A stretch of DNA of 64,000 bases from Halalkalibacter okhensis (GCF_000787375.1 NZ_JRJU01000007.1:1-64000), one strand, 5' to 3'; shown: positions 8,545 through 17,868, numbered from the stretch's first letter. Notes: generated by a model from the letters alone, not told the origin. Made by a program: numbers and translations.

Positions 8545-9465
8545 TTATTGCTTTTGTAGACGCGATAGGAATGCTTTCTCTAATGATATTTTTTTCTTTT
8601 CAATACCGACAACACTGATTTGGTGTTCTATTAAAAACCGATTCACGTTTGCTACGTCATAAATGGATGAGTGAATTAAAAATCCGTCTGAGACAATTTC
8701 AAGTATTTGATCATGCTGAGGAAGAAGCGTTATAATTTCTTTCAGTTTGTCTTTTTCGATAACTTTAAATTGATAAATATCCCCAGTACCACTATCACTT
8801 TTCAGCTCTTCAAGATTGCAATCACTAACTAACATTCCATTATCAAGAATGAGGACACTGTCACAAATCATTTCAATCTCGGCTAACAAGTGACTCGAAA
8901 TCAAAATCGCCGTCCCATTATTTGCGAGCATTTTTAAGTGTTTCCTAAGGTCTTGTATACCCGAAGGATCGAGTCCATTTGTTGGTTCATCCAACAAAAG
9001 AATCGCAGGACGATGTAGCATGGCTTGAGCTAAACCTAACCTTTGTAGCATCCCAAGGGAGTATGTTCTAACCAAGTCATGAATATAATCAGTCATCCCT
9101 AATAAATCAATCACTTCTTCTACTCTACTTTCGGGTGTATCAGGTGCCATTCGATAAAAAATTTGTAAATTATCATAACCGGATAAATAGTCATAGAGCT
9201 CTGGATTTTCTATGACTGCTCCCACTTTGCCAATGGCTTTTTCAAAATTCCTGTGAATGTCATTACCCTCAATCTTAATGGTACCTACTGTCGGTCTTAA
9301 TAACCCAACTAACATTTTCAAAATAGTTGTTTTTCCTGATCCGTTCGGTCCTAATAACCCTTTTATTTCTCCTCTTTCCAACTGAAAAGAAATATCTTTA
9401 ACTACACAATCTCCTCCGATGTTTTTAGATACGTTTGTAACCTCTAAAATCGCGTCTCGTTTCAT
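8545..9465 (-). CDS. ABC transporter ATPase (BcrA-like)
   Basis: 306 residues. Walker A GPNGSGKTT (about 39-47), an ABC signature of variant form YSLGMLQRLGLAQAML, Walker B ILLLDEPTNGLDP and the switch His in SSHLL are all present. A C-terminal extension of about 80 residues is typical of the BcrA/NatA type. It drives the permease encoded next. It lies 33 bases after the BceB-like gene, so it is probably cotranscribed with the Bce system and adds a second transporter to it. Confidence 0.88.
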   Translation of the reverse strand: MKRDAILEVTNVSKNIGGDCVVKDISFQLERGEIKGLLGPNGSGKTTILKMLVGLLRPTVGTIKIEGNDIHRNFEKAIGKVGAVIENPELYDYLSGYDNLQIFYRMAPDTPESRVEEVIDLLGMTDYIHDLVRTYSLGMLQRLGLAQAMLHRPAILLLDEPTNGLDPSGIQDLRKHLKMLANNGTAILISSHLLAEIEMICDSVLILDNGMLVSDCNLEELKSDSGTGDIYQFKVIEKDKLKEIITLLPQHDQILEIVSDGFLIHSSIYDVANVNRFLIEHQISVVGIEKKKISLEKAFLSRLQKQ

Positions 9466-9498
9466 ACATACAACTCCTTCTCTATGCCTTTAGGAGGT

Positions 9499-11493
9499 TT
9501 ATTCAATGGCTTTTCGATAAGTTACCCTAAGCCAAGAATAGTAAATACCTGTAAGTAAAATATATAGTCCGATCACCTTTGTTCCATTTATGAAAATGGT
9601 TGAATTAAGTAACTCCATCTCCACAACGTTGTACAAATTGATCACTATACTTAAACTTAACCCAATAAGGCTTCCAATGACTATTGGCAGGACAATGACC
9701 ATTTTCAGTTTTTTATTTACATACGATTTGATTTCTGTTGAGGTGATGCCAACCGTTCTTAACAACTTTATTTTTTGCTGATCTGATAAAACATCAGAGA
9801 ATGCTTTAAAATAAAGGAGCACCCATACCGTTACGACAAATAAAACACTAATGAACGACATGATAAAAAGTGCGAAGCCCGAAACTTCTTTCGTATGATG
9901 ATACCGGTCATATTTAGAATGCACGATGTAAGGTTGAATGTAACGCTCTCGAATGGTTTGTACTGCTTCTTCATTCAACTTCTCCACGACACCTAGTGCA
10001 GCTTCCATTTCTGACTTCAGCTCAGCAACAAAGTCTCCACTTTCTAACCATTCATTAAATTTAAATATATGGATTGAACCTAGCTCATAACTTAATGCAT
10101 CATTTTTTATTCTTTTCATATCCTCCTCATTCAGTACAATGAGAATAGGCTGTGAAAAAACATAGCGATCAAATAACTTTTTTTGCAGTGTTCCTTGATT
10201 AGACAACGTGTATTGATTTTGAGCGTTTTCCAAGATGAGGGAATCATCAAAATAGGTAACTGTTTCATTATCAGATTGATTGAAGTCGATAATGACAGCT
10301 TGTCCTTTGTCTACCTTCATTTCTGTATTCAGCAATAAATTTACTTCTTCTACTGAACTTGCTATCACGTGCTTATTCGTTCGCCATGGAGTATGATTCA
10401 TATCTGCAGCATACAGGTAAACAATATTCAGACTATGCTTCTCAGTTAATTGTTCTCCTTCATTTACTAATAAAGGCTCAATATCCATATGATCTAGCAA
10501 TTGTATAGCTTCATAGTCTTTCATCACTACATCATACAATTGCTCATTGTCTGCAATGGTATAGCTTTGATGAAAAAGGGTATACGAAAGGGTGGAGAAA
10601 AAAACAATCCCGATACTTAATAGACAAACCATAAAGATAACCGCACGATTTTGAGAAAATTTACTTGCGAATTCAGATATGGGTAAGATGTTTTTATAAA
10701 ATAGTTTTTCCTTACAGTTATAAAACATATAAATAAGAGCGACCAAATGACTAAGCAGTAGATAAACTCCTATAACACAACAAACAATAGATATAAGGAT
10801 AACTTCCCTCATCCTAACAACATTCGAAAAATCATTTGTGTACATATATAGATAGGTTAAAGAACCAATTATAATGACGAGTCCAAGCAAAGCAGCCAAC
10901 AAATTTCCATCTCGCTTCATTTCCTTGACTCGATTGTTCTTCAAAAGTTTCGTCACATCATACCTTTTCATCTTCATTAATGTTAAACTGACGATCAAGA
11001 TATAAATAGGAAAAAAACAAATGGCTGTCCATAAAAAACTACCAAATGTTAAAGAAAAGCGAATATCCTCAATGGCTAAGATCGTAGTAGTAATCATAAA
11101 AAATAAACGAGAAAAGACACTACCGCTAATTAATGAAATGATCAGACTGCCAAGAAATATAAAACTATTTTCCCATATGATGATTTTTTTTAAGTCTTTA
11201 TGAAGTAAACCGTAAGAAAGAAGAATACCAAATTCTTTCGTTCTACTTTTAAAAAACTGTTGAAACGAATACGTAATAATAAATAGAGAAAATATACATG
11301 AAATAACTCCTGCAATTTGAACAATTTGCCGGGTACCAGATGACGCTTGCTCGTTAAAATCCGGCGCAAACCAAATCGCTGTAAATAGAAAGAACACCGT
11401 CATGGAAAAGCTCACACAGAAAAAATAAGAAAGGTATTTACGAAAATTAAACAAAATCAACTTGAGGATGAATTGATTATATGTCATAGTCAT
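9499..11493 (-). CDS. BceB-like permease (peptide sensing/detoxification)
   Basis: 664 residues. Ten predicted helices with a large extracellular insert of about 200 residues (roughly 310-515) between helices 7 and 8, the hallmark of BceB-type permeases. FtsX-like regions flank it; FKSRTKEFGILLSYGLLHKDL is the first coupling helix. These permeases bind lipid-II-directed peptides such as bacitracin and also signal to the cognate kinase. The ATG overlaps the end of the ATPase gene by 17 nt. The insert is the part that sets ligand specificity and is not identifiable by eye. Confidence 0.88.
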   Translation of the reverse strand: MTMTYNQFILKLILFNFRKYLSYFFCVSFSMTVFFLFTAIWFAPDFNEQASSGTRQIVQIAGVISCIFSLFIITYSFQQFFKSRTKEFGILLSYGLLHKDLKKIIIWENSFIFLGSLIISLISGSVFSRLFFMITTTILAIEDIRFSLTFGSFLWTAICFFPIYILIVSLTLMKMKRYDVTKLLKNNRVKEMKRDGNLLAALLGLVIIIGSLTYLYMYTNDFSNVVRMREVILISIVCCVIGVYLLLSHLVALIYMFYNCKEKLFYKNILPISEFASKFSQNRAVIFMVCLLSIGIVFFSTLSYTLFHQSYTIADNEQLYDVVMKDYEAIQLLDHMDIEPLLVNEGEQLTEKHSLNIVYLYAADMNHTPWRTNKHVIASSVEEVNLLLNTEMKVDKGQAVIIDFNQSDNETVTYFDDSLILENAQNQYTLSNQGTLQKKLFDRYVFSQPILIVLNEEDMKRIKNDALSYELGSIHIFKFNEWLESGDFVAELKSEMEAALGVVEKLNEEAVQTIRERYIQPYIVHSKYDRYHHTKEVSGFALFIMSFISVLFVVTVWVLLYFKAFSDVLSDQQKIKLLRTVGITSTEIKSYVNKKLKMVIVLPIVIGSLIGLSLSIVINLYNVVEMELLNSTIFINGTKVIGLYILLTGIYYSWLRVTYRKAIE

Positions 11494-12241
11494 CCTCCTC
11501 TAACACAGCTAAGTTGTCCAAAATATGTTTGATGAAATGATCTTTTGATTCTTTTTTATATACTTGAGTTCTTATTGTTCCATCCTTTAAAAATAACACT
11601 TTATCACTATAACTTGCTGCAATAGGATCATGTGTGACTAATAAAATGGTTGTGTTATGCTTTTTATTCGTTTCTTCTAAAAACCCTAATACCGCTTTGG
11701 AAGATTTAGAATCCAAATTCCCTGTAGGCTCATCAGCAAAGATAACAGATGTCTCATTGATTAACGCACGGCACACGGCTGCTCGTTGTTGCTGGCCACC
11801 TGAAACTTGATAGGGGTACTTATATTTGATTGATAAAATACCAAGACGTTCCATTAACTCGTCAGCTTTTTCGTTCATTGAAGTCTGTTCTTCTCGATTT
11901 AAAATCATTGGCAGCATAATATTCTGTTGAATCGTCAAGCTATCAAGTAAATTAAATTCTTGAAAAATATAGCCTATGTGAGAACGTCTAAATATGGCTA
12001 ATTCATCACCTGTCATCCCATTAATGTTAGAGCCTTGAATGAATACTTCTCCAGATGATGGCTGATCAAAACCACTTAAGACATTAAGCAATGAAGACTT
12101 CCCACTTCCTGATGGCCCCATAATAGCAATAAACTCCCCTTGTTCTAATTCGATATTAAATTGATCCAAGGCGACTGTTTGCGCAAATTTTTCCCCTTCG
12201 CCATATACTTTTTTAATGTTCATTGCCTTTACTATACTCAT
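11477..12241 (-). CDS. BceA-like ABC transporter ATPase
   Basis: About 254 residues from the ATG at 12241, which has GAGGAG 7-8 nt upstream; an in-frame extension to 12289 lacks a site and would run into the promoter. Walker [12 protein letters not shown], signature VSGGQQQRAAV and Walker B VIFADEPTGNLD are all intact. It belongs to the LolD/MacB-like ATPases that power BceB permeases. It has its own promoter with a BceR-type box upstream (12275-12338), the arrangement by which these transporters are induced. Confidence 0.9.
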   Translation of the reverse strand: MSIVKAMNIKKVYGEGEKFAQTVALDQFNIELEQGEFIAIMGPSGSGKSSLLNVLSGFDQPSSGEVFIQGSNINGMTGDELAIFRRSHIGYIFQEFNLLDSLTIQQNIMLPMILNREEQTSMNEKADELMERLGILSIKYKYPYQVSGGQQQRAAVCRALINETSVIFADEPTGNLDSKSSKAVLGFLEETNKKHNTTILLVTHDPIAASYSDKVLFLKDGTIRTQVYKKESKDHFIKHILDNLAVLEEDDYDI

Positions 12242-12274
12242 ACTTATCTCCTCATCTATTAGAAATGTAATGTT

Positions 12275-12303
12275 ATTATATAAAGGCAATAGGTTCGAAA
12301 CAA
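12275..12303 (-). promoter_or_regulatory. promoter of the bceAB-like genes
   Basis: Minus strand: -10 TATAAT (12275-12280, perfect), 17-bp spacer, weak -35 TTGTTT (12298-12303). A weak -35 behind an activator site suits an activator-dependent promoter. Confidence 0.65.
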
Positions 12304-12324
12304 TGACACGAACTTACGTTAACA

Positions 12325-12338
12325 TTACAATTTTGTAA
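12325..12338 (-). promoter_or_regulatory. BceR-type operator
   Basis: TTACA-attt-TGTAA matches the TnACA-N4-TGTAA inverted repeat bound by BceR-type regulators. It overlaps the stop codon of the kinase gene and is about 21 bases upstream of the -35 of the bceAB-like promoter. Confidence 0.7.
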
Positions 12339-13350
12339 GGTAAGTTAACGTTACTTTTGTCCCTTTATGAACTTTTGAGGAAATACGAATCTTATGGTTC
12401 ATTCTCTCCGCTATATTTTTGCATAGATAAAGGCCGATTCCAGATGCATTCCTTATTTTCCTCCCATTTTCTCCAGTAAAAAATGGTTCATAAACTCGCT
12501 TCAAATCATTTTCAGGAATCCCCATACCTGTATCTTCAATCATCAAGTGTACTCGATCTTCCTCACACTTGATCTGAAAAGAAATTTGTCTTTCTCCTGA
12601 TTTAAGGGCTGTATATTTAATCGCATTCGAAATAATTTGATCTAACATCATTTTATTCCATTTTTTATCTGTCAAAACAGCGACTGCTTCTTGACTAATA
12701 TTCCACTGTGGAAACACTTGATTATAAATGAACTGGTCTTTTTTTAGGTTTATAAGCTCACGCAACTGTTGAAGCAAATCGGTTTCTTCTATTGAAAAAT
12801 CATGTTGAAAATAATCTAGTCGTAAATAATGTAGGGCTTGGTCAAGATGTTCATTAATTACTTGATTCTCTTTGTTAATCTTTTCAATTATTTCTTGAGC
12901 GTTTGTATTTTCATTTTGACTATATTGGACCATTAGATCAATCACTGAGGTAGGTGTTTTCATATTATGGATCATTTGTGATATGACTCTATATTTGTTT
13001 TCATTTTGGCTTTCCAATTTATTTACCTTTGCGAGTGACCTTTCCTCCAGTTTCTTAATATTCTCAATAACCATTCGTTGTTCTTCATTAAGATGTCCCT
13101 CATTTATAGAGCCATTATCAAATCTTCCTTTTTTATTCTTAATTAGATGATAAAACGTCATGTACCGGTACAATCGAATCGTCATAAAAATAATGTAAAC
13201 AAACGTTACAAGTAGCCATGGATACATCATTTCGGTTTGTTGTCCGGTTTGTAACCAAAAGAAAGCCATAACAAGTCCTGAGCTGCAGTAAAGTGCAAAC
13301 GTAAACAGGATGTGATCTTTAATAAAGTTGATCATGATTTTTCTATTCAT
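12325..13350 (-). CDS. BceS-like intramembrane-sensing histidine kinase
   Basis: 341 residues. Two membrane helices (about 12-33 and 44-62) are joined by a loop of only some ten residues, so there is no sensor domain; such kinases take their signal from the BceB partner. The dimerisation/phosphoacceptor helix has H128 in SQMIHNMKTPTS. N-box NAIKYTA, G1 DTGMGIPENDL and G2 GIGLYL follow. The gene overlaps the regulator gene by 8 nt. Known relatives are BceS, PsdS and YxdK; the inducer here is unknown. Confidence 0.9.
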   Translation of the reverse strand: MNRKIMINFIKDHILFTFALYCSSGLVMAFFWLQTGQQTEMMYPWLLVTFVYIIFMTIRLYRYMTFYHLIKNKKGRFDNGSINEGHLNEEQRMVIENIKKLEERSLAKVNKLESQNENKYRVISQMIHNMKTPTSVIDLMVQYSQNENTNAQEIIEKINKENQVINEHLDQALHYLRLDYFQHDFSIEETDLLQQLRELINLKKDQFIYNQVFPQWNISQEAVAVLTDKKWNKMMLDQIISNAIKYTALKSGERQISFQIKCEEDRVHLMIEDTGMGIPENDLKRVYEPFFTGENGRKIRNASGIGLYLCKNIAERMNHKIRISSKVHKGTKVTLTYLTKL

Positions 13351-14053
13351 TCATTTTCTCCAGATCTGCTGTAACAAATTTATACCCATACCCTCTCTTT
13401 GTATGGATTACTTCTTTCATTCCAATATCATTCAACTTATTTTTTATTCTCGAAATATTGACATTCAGTGTATTGTTATCAATAAACGAAACATCGTCCC
13501 AGAGCTCTCTTAATAATTTCTCTCGAGCGACAAGCTCATTCGGCTTTTCAGCTAAATACTTTAATATCTTATATTCGTTCTTCGTTAATTCAATCTCAAT
13601 ACCTCCATTGGACACCGCAAATGAATGATAATCTAAGGTGAAATTTCCGATGGTAATCTTACTTTTTTCAGGAGTAAATGCTCCGTAAGCACGTCTGATA
13701 CTCGCTTTGATCTTGGAATGTAGGACTTCTATGCTAAATGGTTTGATTATATAATCATCCGCCCCTAGTTCCATTCCTAAAATTTGATCTAAATCGTTAT
13801 TTCTTGCAGAAATCATAATAATGGGGACCGTACTTTCTTTTCTTAAATTTTTACAAATATGAAAACCATCCACATAAGGTAAATTGATATCTAACAAAAC
13901 AATATCTGCTTTTAGTTCCAACAATTGTTCAACAACCTGCTCGAAATCTCTAATAACAACGACCTCGCACTCATAGTTCATTAACATGGTTGAAATCATT
14001 GAGCTTAGTTCAGAATCATCTTCTACTAACGCAATTTTATACAACTTTCCCAA
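13343..14053 (-). CDS. BceR-like OmpR-family response regulator
   Basis: 236 residues. Receiver domain 5-118 with the acidic pair EDD at 11-13, phosphoacceptor D55 (VLLDINLP) and Lys in IKPFS; winged-helix DNA-binding domain about 130-230 ending in HTKRGYGYKF. It should bind the TTACA-N4-TGTAA box at 12325-12338 and turn on the transporter genes. It is first in the gene order and probably has its own basal promoter in the 14054-14200 gap. Confidence 0.9.
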   Translation of the reverse strand: MGKLYKIALVEDDSELSSMISTMLMNYECEVVVIRDFEQVVEQLLELKADIVLLDINLPYVDGFHICKNLRKESTVPIIMISARNNDLDQILGMELGADDYIIKPFSIEVLHSKIKASIRRAYGAFTPEKSKITIGNFTLDYHSFAVSNGGIEIELTKNEYKILKYLAEKPNELVAREKLLRELWDDVSFIDNNTLNVNISRIKNKLNDIGMKEVIHTKRGYGYKFVTADLEKMNE

Positions 14054-14078
14054 CTCCTATCCCTCACAACTAAAACCA

Positions 14079-14106
14079 TTTGTAACTCCTTCATACCTGT
14101 TACAAA
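14079..14106. promoter_or_regulatory. inverted repeat upstream of the response regulator
   Basis: TTTGTAAC and GTTACAAA form a perfect 8-bp inverted repeat with a 12-nt spacer, 26 bases upstream of the bceR-like start. The half-sites resemble those of the BceR box in reversed order. It could be an autoregulatory site or a leader hairpin; this is unproven. Confidence 0.4.
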
Positions 14107-14244
14107 CCTAGAATCAAAAGTATAATCGATTAGCGAATAGTTAGATTTTATCATTTTCTATTCCAGTCACAAGTTAGCTTACCATAGAATTATTTAGTCG
14201 GGAGGGAACCCATTTTTTGTCAGTGAGAATATTTATTTCACAAA

Positions 14245-14275
14245 AAGCCTTCTATGAGGGAATCAAAGAAGGCTT
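14245..14275 (-). terminator. terminator of ytbD-ytbE
   Basis: AAGCCTTCT (14245-14253) pairs with AGAAGGCTT (14267-14275), with an A run at 14242-14246 giving a U tract on the minus strand. Confidence 0.7.
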
Positions 14276-14338
14276 ACGGCGTGCGAATCATGCTAACTTG
14301 CAGCTTTTATATGACAAACGCGAATTTAAATTTTTCGA

Positions 14339-15178
14339 TTAAAAGTCAAAATTATCCGGGTCTGGACCTACTCGTTTGTTCTGATTCAGTTGATCAATCT
14401 GATCCATTTCCTCTCTAGTCAACTCAAAGTCATAGAGGTTTGAGTTAGAAATAATCCGATGCTCTTTCGTAGATTTAGGAATAATGACTACTTTATTTTG
14501 TAGGTTCCACCGGAGAATTACTTGAGCAGTTGACTTCTTGTATTTTTCTGCAATAGATAGTAGGACTTCATTTTCTAATATTTCCCCTTGCATCAATGGA
14601 GACCATGCCTCTAATTGAATTCCTTTGCCTTCGCAAAATTGCAGTAATTCTTTATTTGTTAATCTTGGGTGACGTTCTACTTGATTTACCATTGGCAGAA
14701 TGGTTGCTGTTTTCATTAGTTCATCTATGTGATGAATTTGGAAGTTACTTACACCAATTGCCTTTACTTTCCCTTCTATATAAAGTGATTCTAATGCTCT
14801 CCACGCCTCTTTATATTTGTTCTCAACAGGCCAATGGATCAAGTAAAGATCTAAATAATCTAAACCTAGCTTAGTTAAACTTTCATTAAATGCCTTAAGA
14901 GTCGTCTCATAGCCCAAATCAGCGTTCCATACTTTTGATGTAATAAATAAGTCTTCTCTCTTTATGCCGGCTTCCTTTATTCCTGCTAGTAAACCTTCTC
15001 CTACACCTTGTTCATTTCCATAAATAGAAGCCGTATCAATACTGCGGTATCCTTGAACAATTGCTGCCTTAACTGCGTTGATAAGTTCAGGTCCTTCTTC
15101 TACTTTAAATACGCCAAGTCCTAGCCAAGGCATGTCAATTCCGTTTTGTAGTGTAGTTGTATCTTGTAAATGTTTCAT
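14339..15178 (-). CDS. ytbE: aldo/keto reductase (YtbE-like)
   Basis: About 279 residues from the ATG at 15178, which has GGAGG about 8 nt upstream; an in-frame extension to 15208 has no such site. The AKR catalytic tetrad is visible: Asp in RSIDTASIYGNE with its Tyr, Lys in ITSKVW, His in LYLIHWPV. The C-terminal VIIPKSTKEHRI binds NADPH phosphate. It belongs to the AKR5 group that reduces aldehydes such as methylglyoxal. Its neighbours (MFS gene 21 bases or more upstream, then an HxlR regulator divergent) match the B. subtilis ytbE-ytbD-ytcD order. Confidence 0.88.
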   Translation of the reverse strand: MKHLQDTTTLQNGIDMPWLGLGVFKVEEGPELINAVKAAIVQGYRSIDTASIYGNEQGVGEGLLAGIKEAGIKREDLFITSKVWNADLGYETTLKAFNESLTKLGLDYLDLYLIHWPVENKYKEAWRALESLYIEGKVKAIGVSNFQIHHIDELMKTATILPMVNQVERHPRLTNKELLQFCEGKGIQLEAWSPLMQGEILENEVLLSIAEKYKKSTAQVILRWNLQNKVVIIPKSTKEHRIISNSNLYDFELTREEMDQIDQLNQNKRVGPDPDNFDF

Positions 15179-15229
15179 TTGAAATTCCTCCAATGATCTA
15201 TTATTCATGTCATATTTAAAATTAGTTTC

Positions 15230-16444
15230 TTAGCAAGCTTTCTCTAGCTGCTTTTCTACCGTAGCCTGATCTTTCTTTTCTAGTCTCACACTCCAAATCG
15301 TTAGAAAGACGGCTAATGAAACCATCACTCCCCCAATCCACCCTGTATGGATGAGACCAACCGAATCGGCAATGATCCCGCCTACGTATGAACCAATTGC
15401 AATTCCAGCATTAAATGCTGCAATATTTATAGCTGAAGCAACATCTACAGCACCTGGGACAAATCGTTCTGCTAGCATAACTACATAAACTTGGAGACCC
15501 GGTACATTCATAAATGCAAATAGTCCCATAATCGTAATAGTTACCAAACTAGCTATTTTAAATGGAGCGGTAAATGTAAGTGTAAACAGAATCATAGCCT
15601 GGATCACAAACATATATAATAATGACTGTATTGGATTTTTATTCGCTAATTTCCCACCTACTATATTTCCAATCGCAATGGCTACCCCATAGACTAGTAA
15701 AATGAGCGCTATCGTACTTGATTTAAAGCCGGTTACCTCTTGCAATAATGGTGATAGATAAGTAAAGACGACGAAAGTCCCTCCATAACCTAAAGCCGTA
15801 ATGGCAAAAACTAACAACAACCGGCCATTTCTGATGAGTTTTACTTGATCAGAAATGGTTGAGCGTACTCCTTTTTTCAATCCTGCTGGAACTAACAGAC
15901 TAACGGCAATTAAAGCAACGATACCAATTATGACAATCGTAAGAAATGCCACTCTCCAACCAAATTGTTGACCAAGAAATGTTCCAAACGGTACCCCTGT
16001 AACAATAGCAACCGTTAATCCTGTAAACATCATCGAAATGGCTCCAGCTCGTTTATTCTCTGGAACCAAGCTAGCTGCAATGGTTGATCCAATGGACATA
16101 AACACCCCATGTGCAAATGCAGATAAGACTCGAGCAAACAATAAAACACCGATACTTGTCGCACTTGCTGCAATACTATTTCCTATGATAAAAACAACCA
16201 TAATCCAAATCAAAAGTCCTTTTCTAGACATGGTAGAAGTCAACGATGTTAGGATGGGGGCACCCAAAGTAACTCCAAGAGCATATACAGAAACCGTAAG
16301 CCCTGCCGTTTTAACAGATATATCCAGATCTTCTGAAATCAAGGGTAATAACCCCACACTTATAAACTCTGTAGTCCCTATCGCAAAAGCACTTATAGCT
16401 AAAGCAAGTAACCCCAAAAAACTCCTCTTTTTTTCTAATGGCAC
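15230..16444 (-). CDS. ytbD: MFS transporter of the DHA1/YtbD type
   Basis: About 404 residues from a GTG at 16444 with AGGAGG 7 nt upstream; the in-frame extension to 16483 covers the ribosome site and is unlikely. Twelve helices. FAIGTTEFISVGLLP in helix 1 and the loop LTSTMSRKGLL after helix 2 mark the AraJ/YdhP-like sugar or drug efflux branch of DHA1. The substrate is unknown. It is divergent from the HxlR gene and downstream of its multi-site operator, so it is probably the main target. Confidence 0.87.
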   Translation of the reverse strand: MPLEKKRSFLGLLALAISAFAIGTTEFISVGLLPLISEDLDISVKTAGLTVSVYALGVTLGAPILTSLTSTMSRKGLLIWIMVVFIIGNSIAASATSIGVLLFARVLSAFAHGVFMSIGSTIAASLVPENKRAGAISMMFTGLTVAIVTGVPFGTFLGQQFGWRVAFLTIVIIGIVALIAVSLLVPAGLKKGVRSTISDQVKLIRNGRLLLVFAITALGYGGTFVVFTYLSPLLQEVTGFKSSTIALILLVYGVAIAIGNIVGGKLANKNPIQSLLYMFVIQAMILFTLTFTAPFKIASLVTITIMGLFAFMNVPGLQVYVVMLAERFVPGAVDVASAINIAAFNAGIAIGSYVGGIIADSVGLIHTGWIGGVMVSLAVFLTIWSVRLEKKDQATVEKQLEKAC

Positions 16445-16514
16445 GATCTTCCCTCCTATTATGTGGTAATTGTTTGCCGGCAAATGTTATTATGATCTAT
16501 AAATATCAAATTAA

Positions 16515-16584
16515 AAAGTACGTACTTTAAAGTACTATAGGTACTCTAAAGTTCTATAGGAACTAAAAAGTACCTATAAATAGG
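16515..16584. promoter_or_regulatory. multi-site operator between ytbD and ytcD
   Basis: Four related elements: the palindrome AAAGTACGTACTTT (16515-16528), then AGTAC-TATAG-GTACT (16531-16545), AGTTC-TATAG-GAACT (16550-16564) and a half-site AGTACCTATA (16569-16578). The last three are spaced exactly 19 bp. This is a convincing binding array for the HxlR regulator encoded just downstream. Confidence 0.75.
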
Positions 16585-16595
16585 AGGAATTATAA

Positions 16596-16958
16596 ATGAA
16601 TAAAAAGAAATACAATATTTCAGTAGAGGCTACCTTAGAAGTAATTGGAGGAAAGTGGAAATGCGTCATTCTCTGCCACCTAACTCATGGAAAAAAGCGG
16701 ACAAGTGAATTAAAACGATTGATGCCAAACATCACTCAAAAAATGTTAACTCAGCAATTACGAGAACTTGAAGAAGATGGGGTCATCAATCGAATCGTTT
16801 ATAATCAAATACCGCCAAAAGTAGAATATGAGTTAAGTGAATATGGAAAGAGTCTAGAACACATATTAGATTCCTTATGTGCGTGGGGAGAAACTCATAT
16901 CATCAAAGTATACGGTGACAAATCTGAAGTTTTAGAGGAGAATATCCTGAATAATTGA
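16596..16958 (+). CDS. ytcD: HxlR-family winged-helix regulator (YtcD-like)
   Basis: 120 residues, a typical HxlR/DUF24 winged helix: IGGKWKCVILCHL (helix 1-2), KRTSELKRLMPNITQKMLTQQLRELEEDG (recognition helix region) and VEYELSEYG. Cys24 sits in KCVILC in the place of the redox Cys known in some members (YodB, HypR), so thiol sensing is possible, with a second Cys three residues on. The gene faces away from ytbD across the operator at 16515-16584, and probably represses both. AGGAGG lies before the ATG. Confidence 0.9.
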   Translation: MNKKKYNISVEATLEVIGGKWKCVILCHLTHGKKRTSELKRLMPNITQKMLTQQLRELEEDGVINRIVYNQIPPKVEYELSEYGKSLEHILDSLCAWGETHIIKVYGDKSEVLEENILNN

Positions 16959-17073
16959 AGGTGGGATTGCAATAGGATAGACTGTTTCTTTAATAAACCT
17001 CTATGATGAGATTATTGCTTACTAACTCTGACACTTTATCCAAAGCTGAATAAAGTAAAGGGAGGAGGTTAGT

Positions 17074-17868
17074 ATGATTCGCACATATATTTATTTGAAG
17101 AATTTATGGAAGAAAGCATTGAGACATGATTATGTACGCTCTAATAACGGTAATTGGAAAACCAATTTTCATTCAGATTTAATTAAACGCTATACAAAAA
17201 AAGCTCAAACAGCCAAAAAAGGACAAAGGCCCATAGCGATCTTAATAGGAGGTGGCACAGCTTCCGGCAAGTCCTCCTTAAGAAAATCGGTAACCCCTGC
17301 TCTCATTAAAAGCAAGAATATACAAACAATAGCAATAGACCCTGACGATATTAAAGAACAACTTCCACATTATCACAAGCTCAAAAAACACAAACCTAAT
17401 CATGCAGCAGCACTTGTCCATAAAGAGTCTCGTAAGATTTGCCAAAAGGTTTTAAGTGAACTGATCAACCAACGCAAGCACCTTATTTATGAAGAAACGA
17501 TGGCTAGAACAAATAAATATATGGAACTCGTAAAAAGTCTAAAAGCAGCTAACTATGAGATCTATGTTTATATTGTTGATGTTCCATTGAAAACAGCAAA
17601 AAAACGAGCCGACCAGCGTGCGAAATTAACAGGCCGGCACGTTCCACATTCAATCATAGAAAGGACCCATAAGCTTGTCCCAAGGACCTTTGAGTTAATA
17701 AAGGAATATTGTGATGAGTATAGGATCTACGATACGACTAAAGAATTACGATTAATTGCCTCCAACGATTTTCTGGATGAAAAGAAATACGCATTATTCC
17801 TAGCAAAGGGCCGAAAGAACAGAAACGATTCACCGTCTATAAGAATCCAATATAGAAGAGGGTCCTGA
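17074..17868 (+). CDS. Zeta-toxin family kinase
   Basis: 264 residues. Walker A GGGTASGKSS at 59-68 and the Zeta-type acid motif IDPDDIKEQLPHY at 88-100 place it in the Zeta toxin/UDP-GlcNAc kinase family (PF06414). Further matches are EETMARTNKYMELV and the arginine-bearing VPLKTAKKRADQRAKLTGRHVP, where the lid arginines should lie. Zeta toxins phosphorylate UDP-GlcNAc and block peptidoglycan synthesis, but chromosomal members may have other substrates. No epsilon-like antitoxin gene is adjacent. GGGAGGAGG lies before the ATG. It converges on a DUF3990 gene with 18 bases between the stops. Confidence 0.82.
   Translation: MIRTYIYLKNLWKKALRHDYVRSNNGNWKTNFHSDLIKRYTKKAQTAKKGQRPIAILIGGGTASGKSSLRKSVTPALIKSKNIQTIAIDPDDIKEQLPHYHKLKKHKPNHAAALVHKESRKICQKVLSELINQRKHLIYEETMARTNKYMELVKSLKAANYEIYVYIVDVPLKTAKKRADQRAKLTGRHVPHSIIERTHKLVPRTFELIKEYCDEYRIYDTTKELRLIASNDFLDEKKYALFLAKGRKNRNDSPSIRIQYRRGS

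Noticed and set aside
16038-16469. 143-codon plus-strand frame within ytbD
   Set aside because: A shadow of the MFS coding strand; composition and position follow the codon pattern of ytbD.
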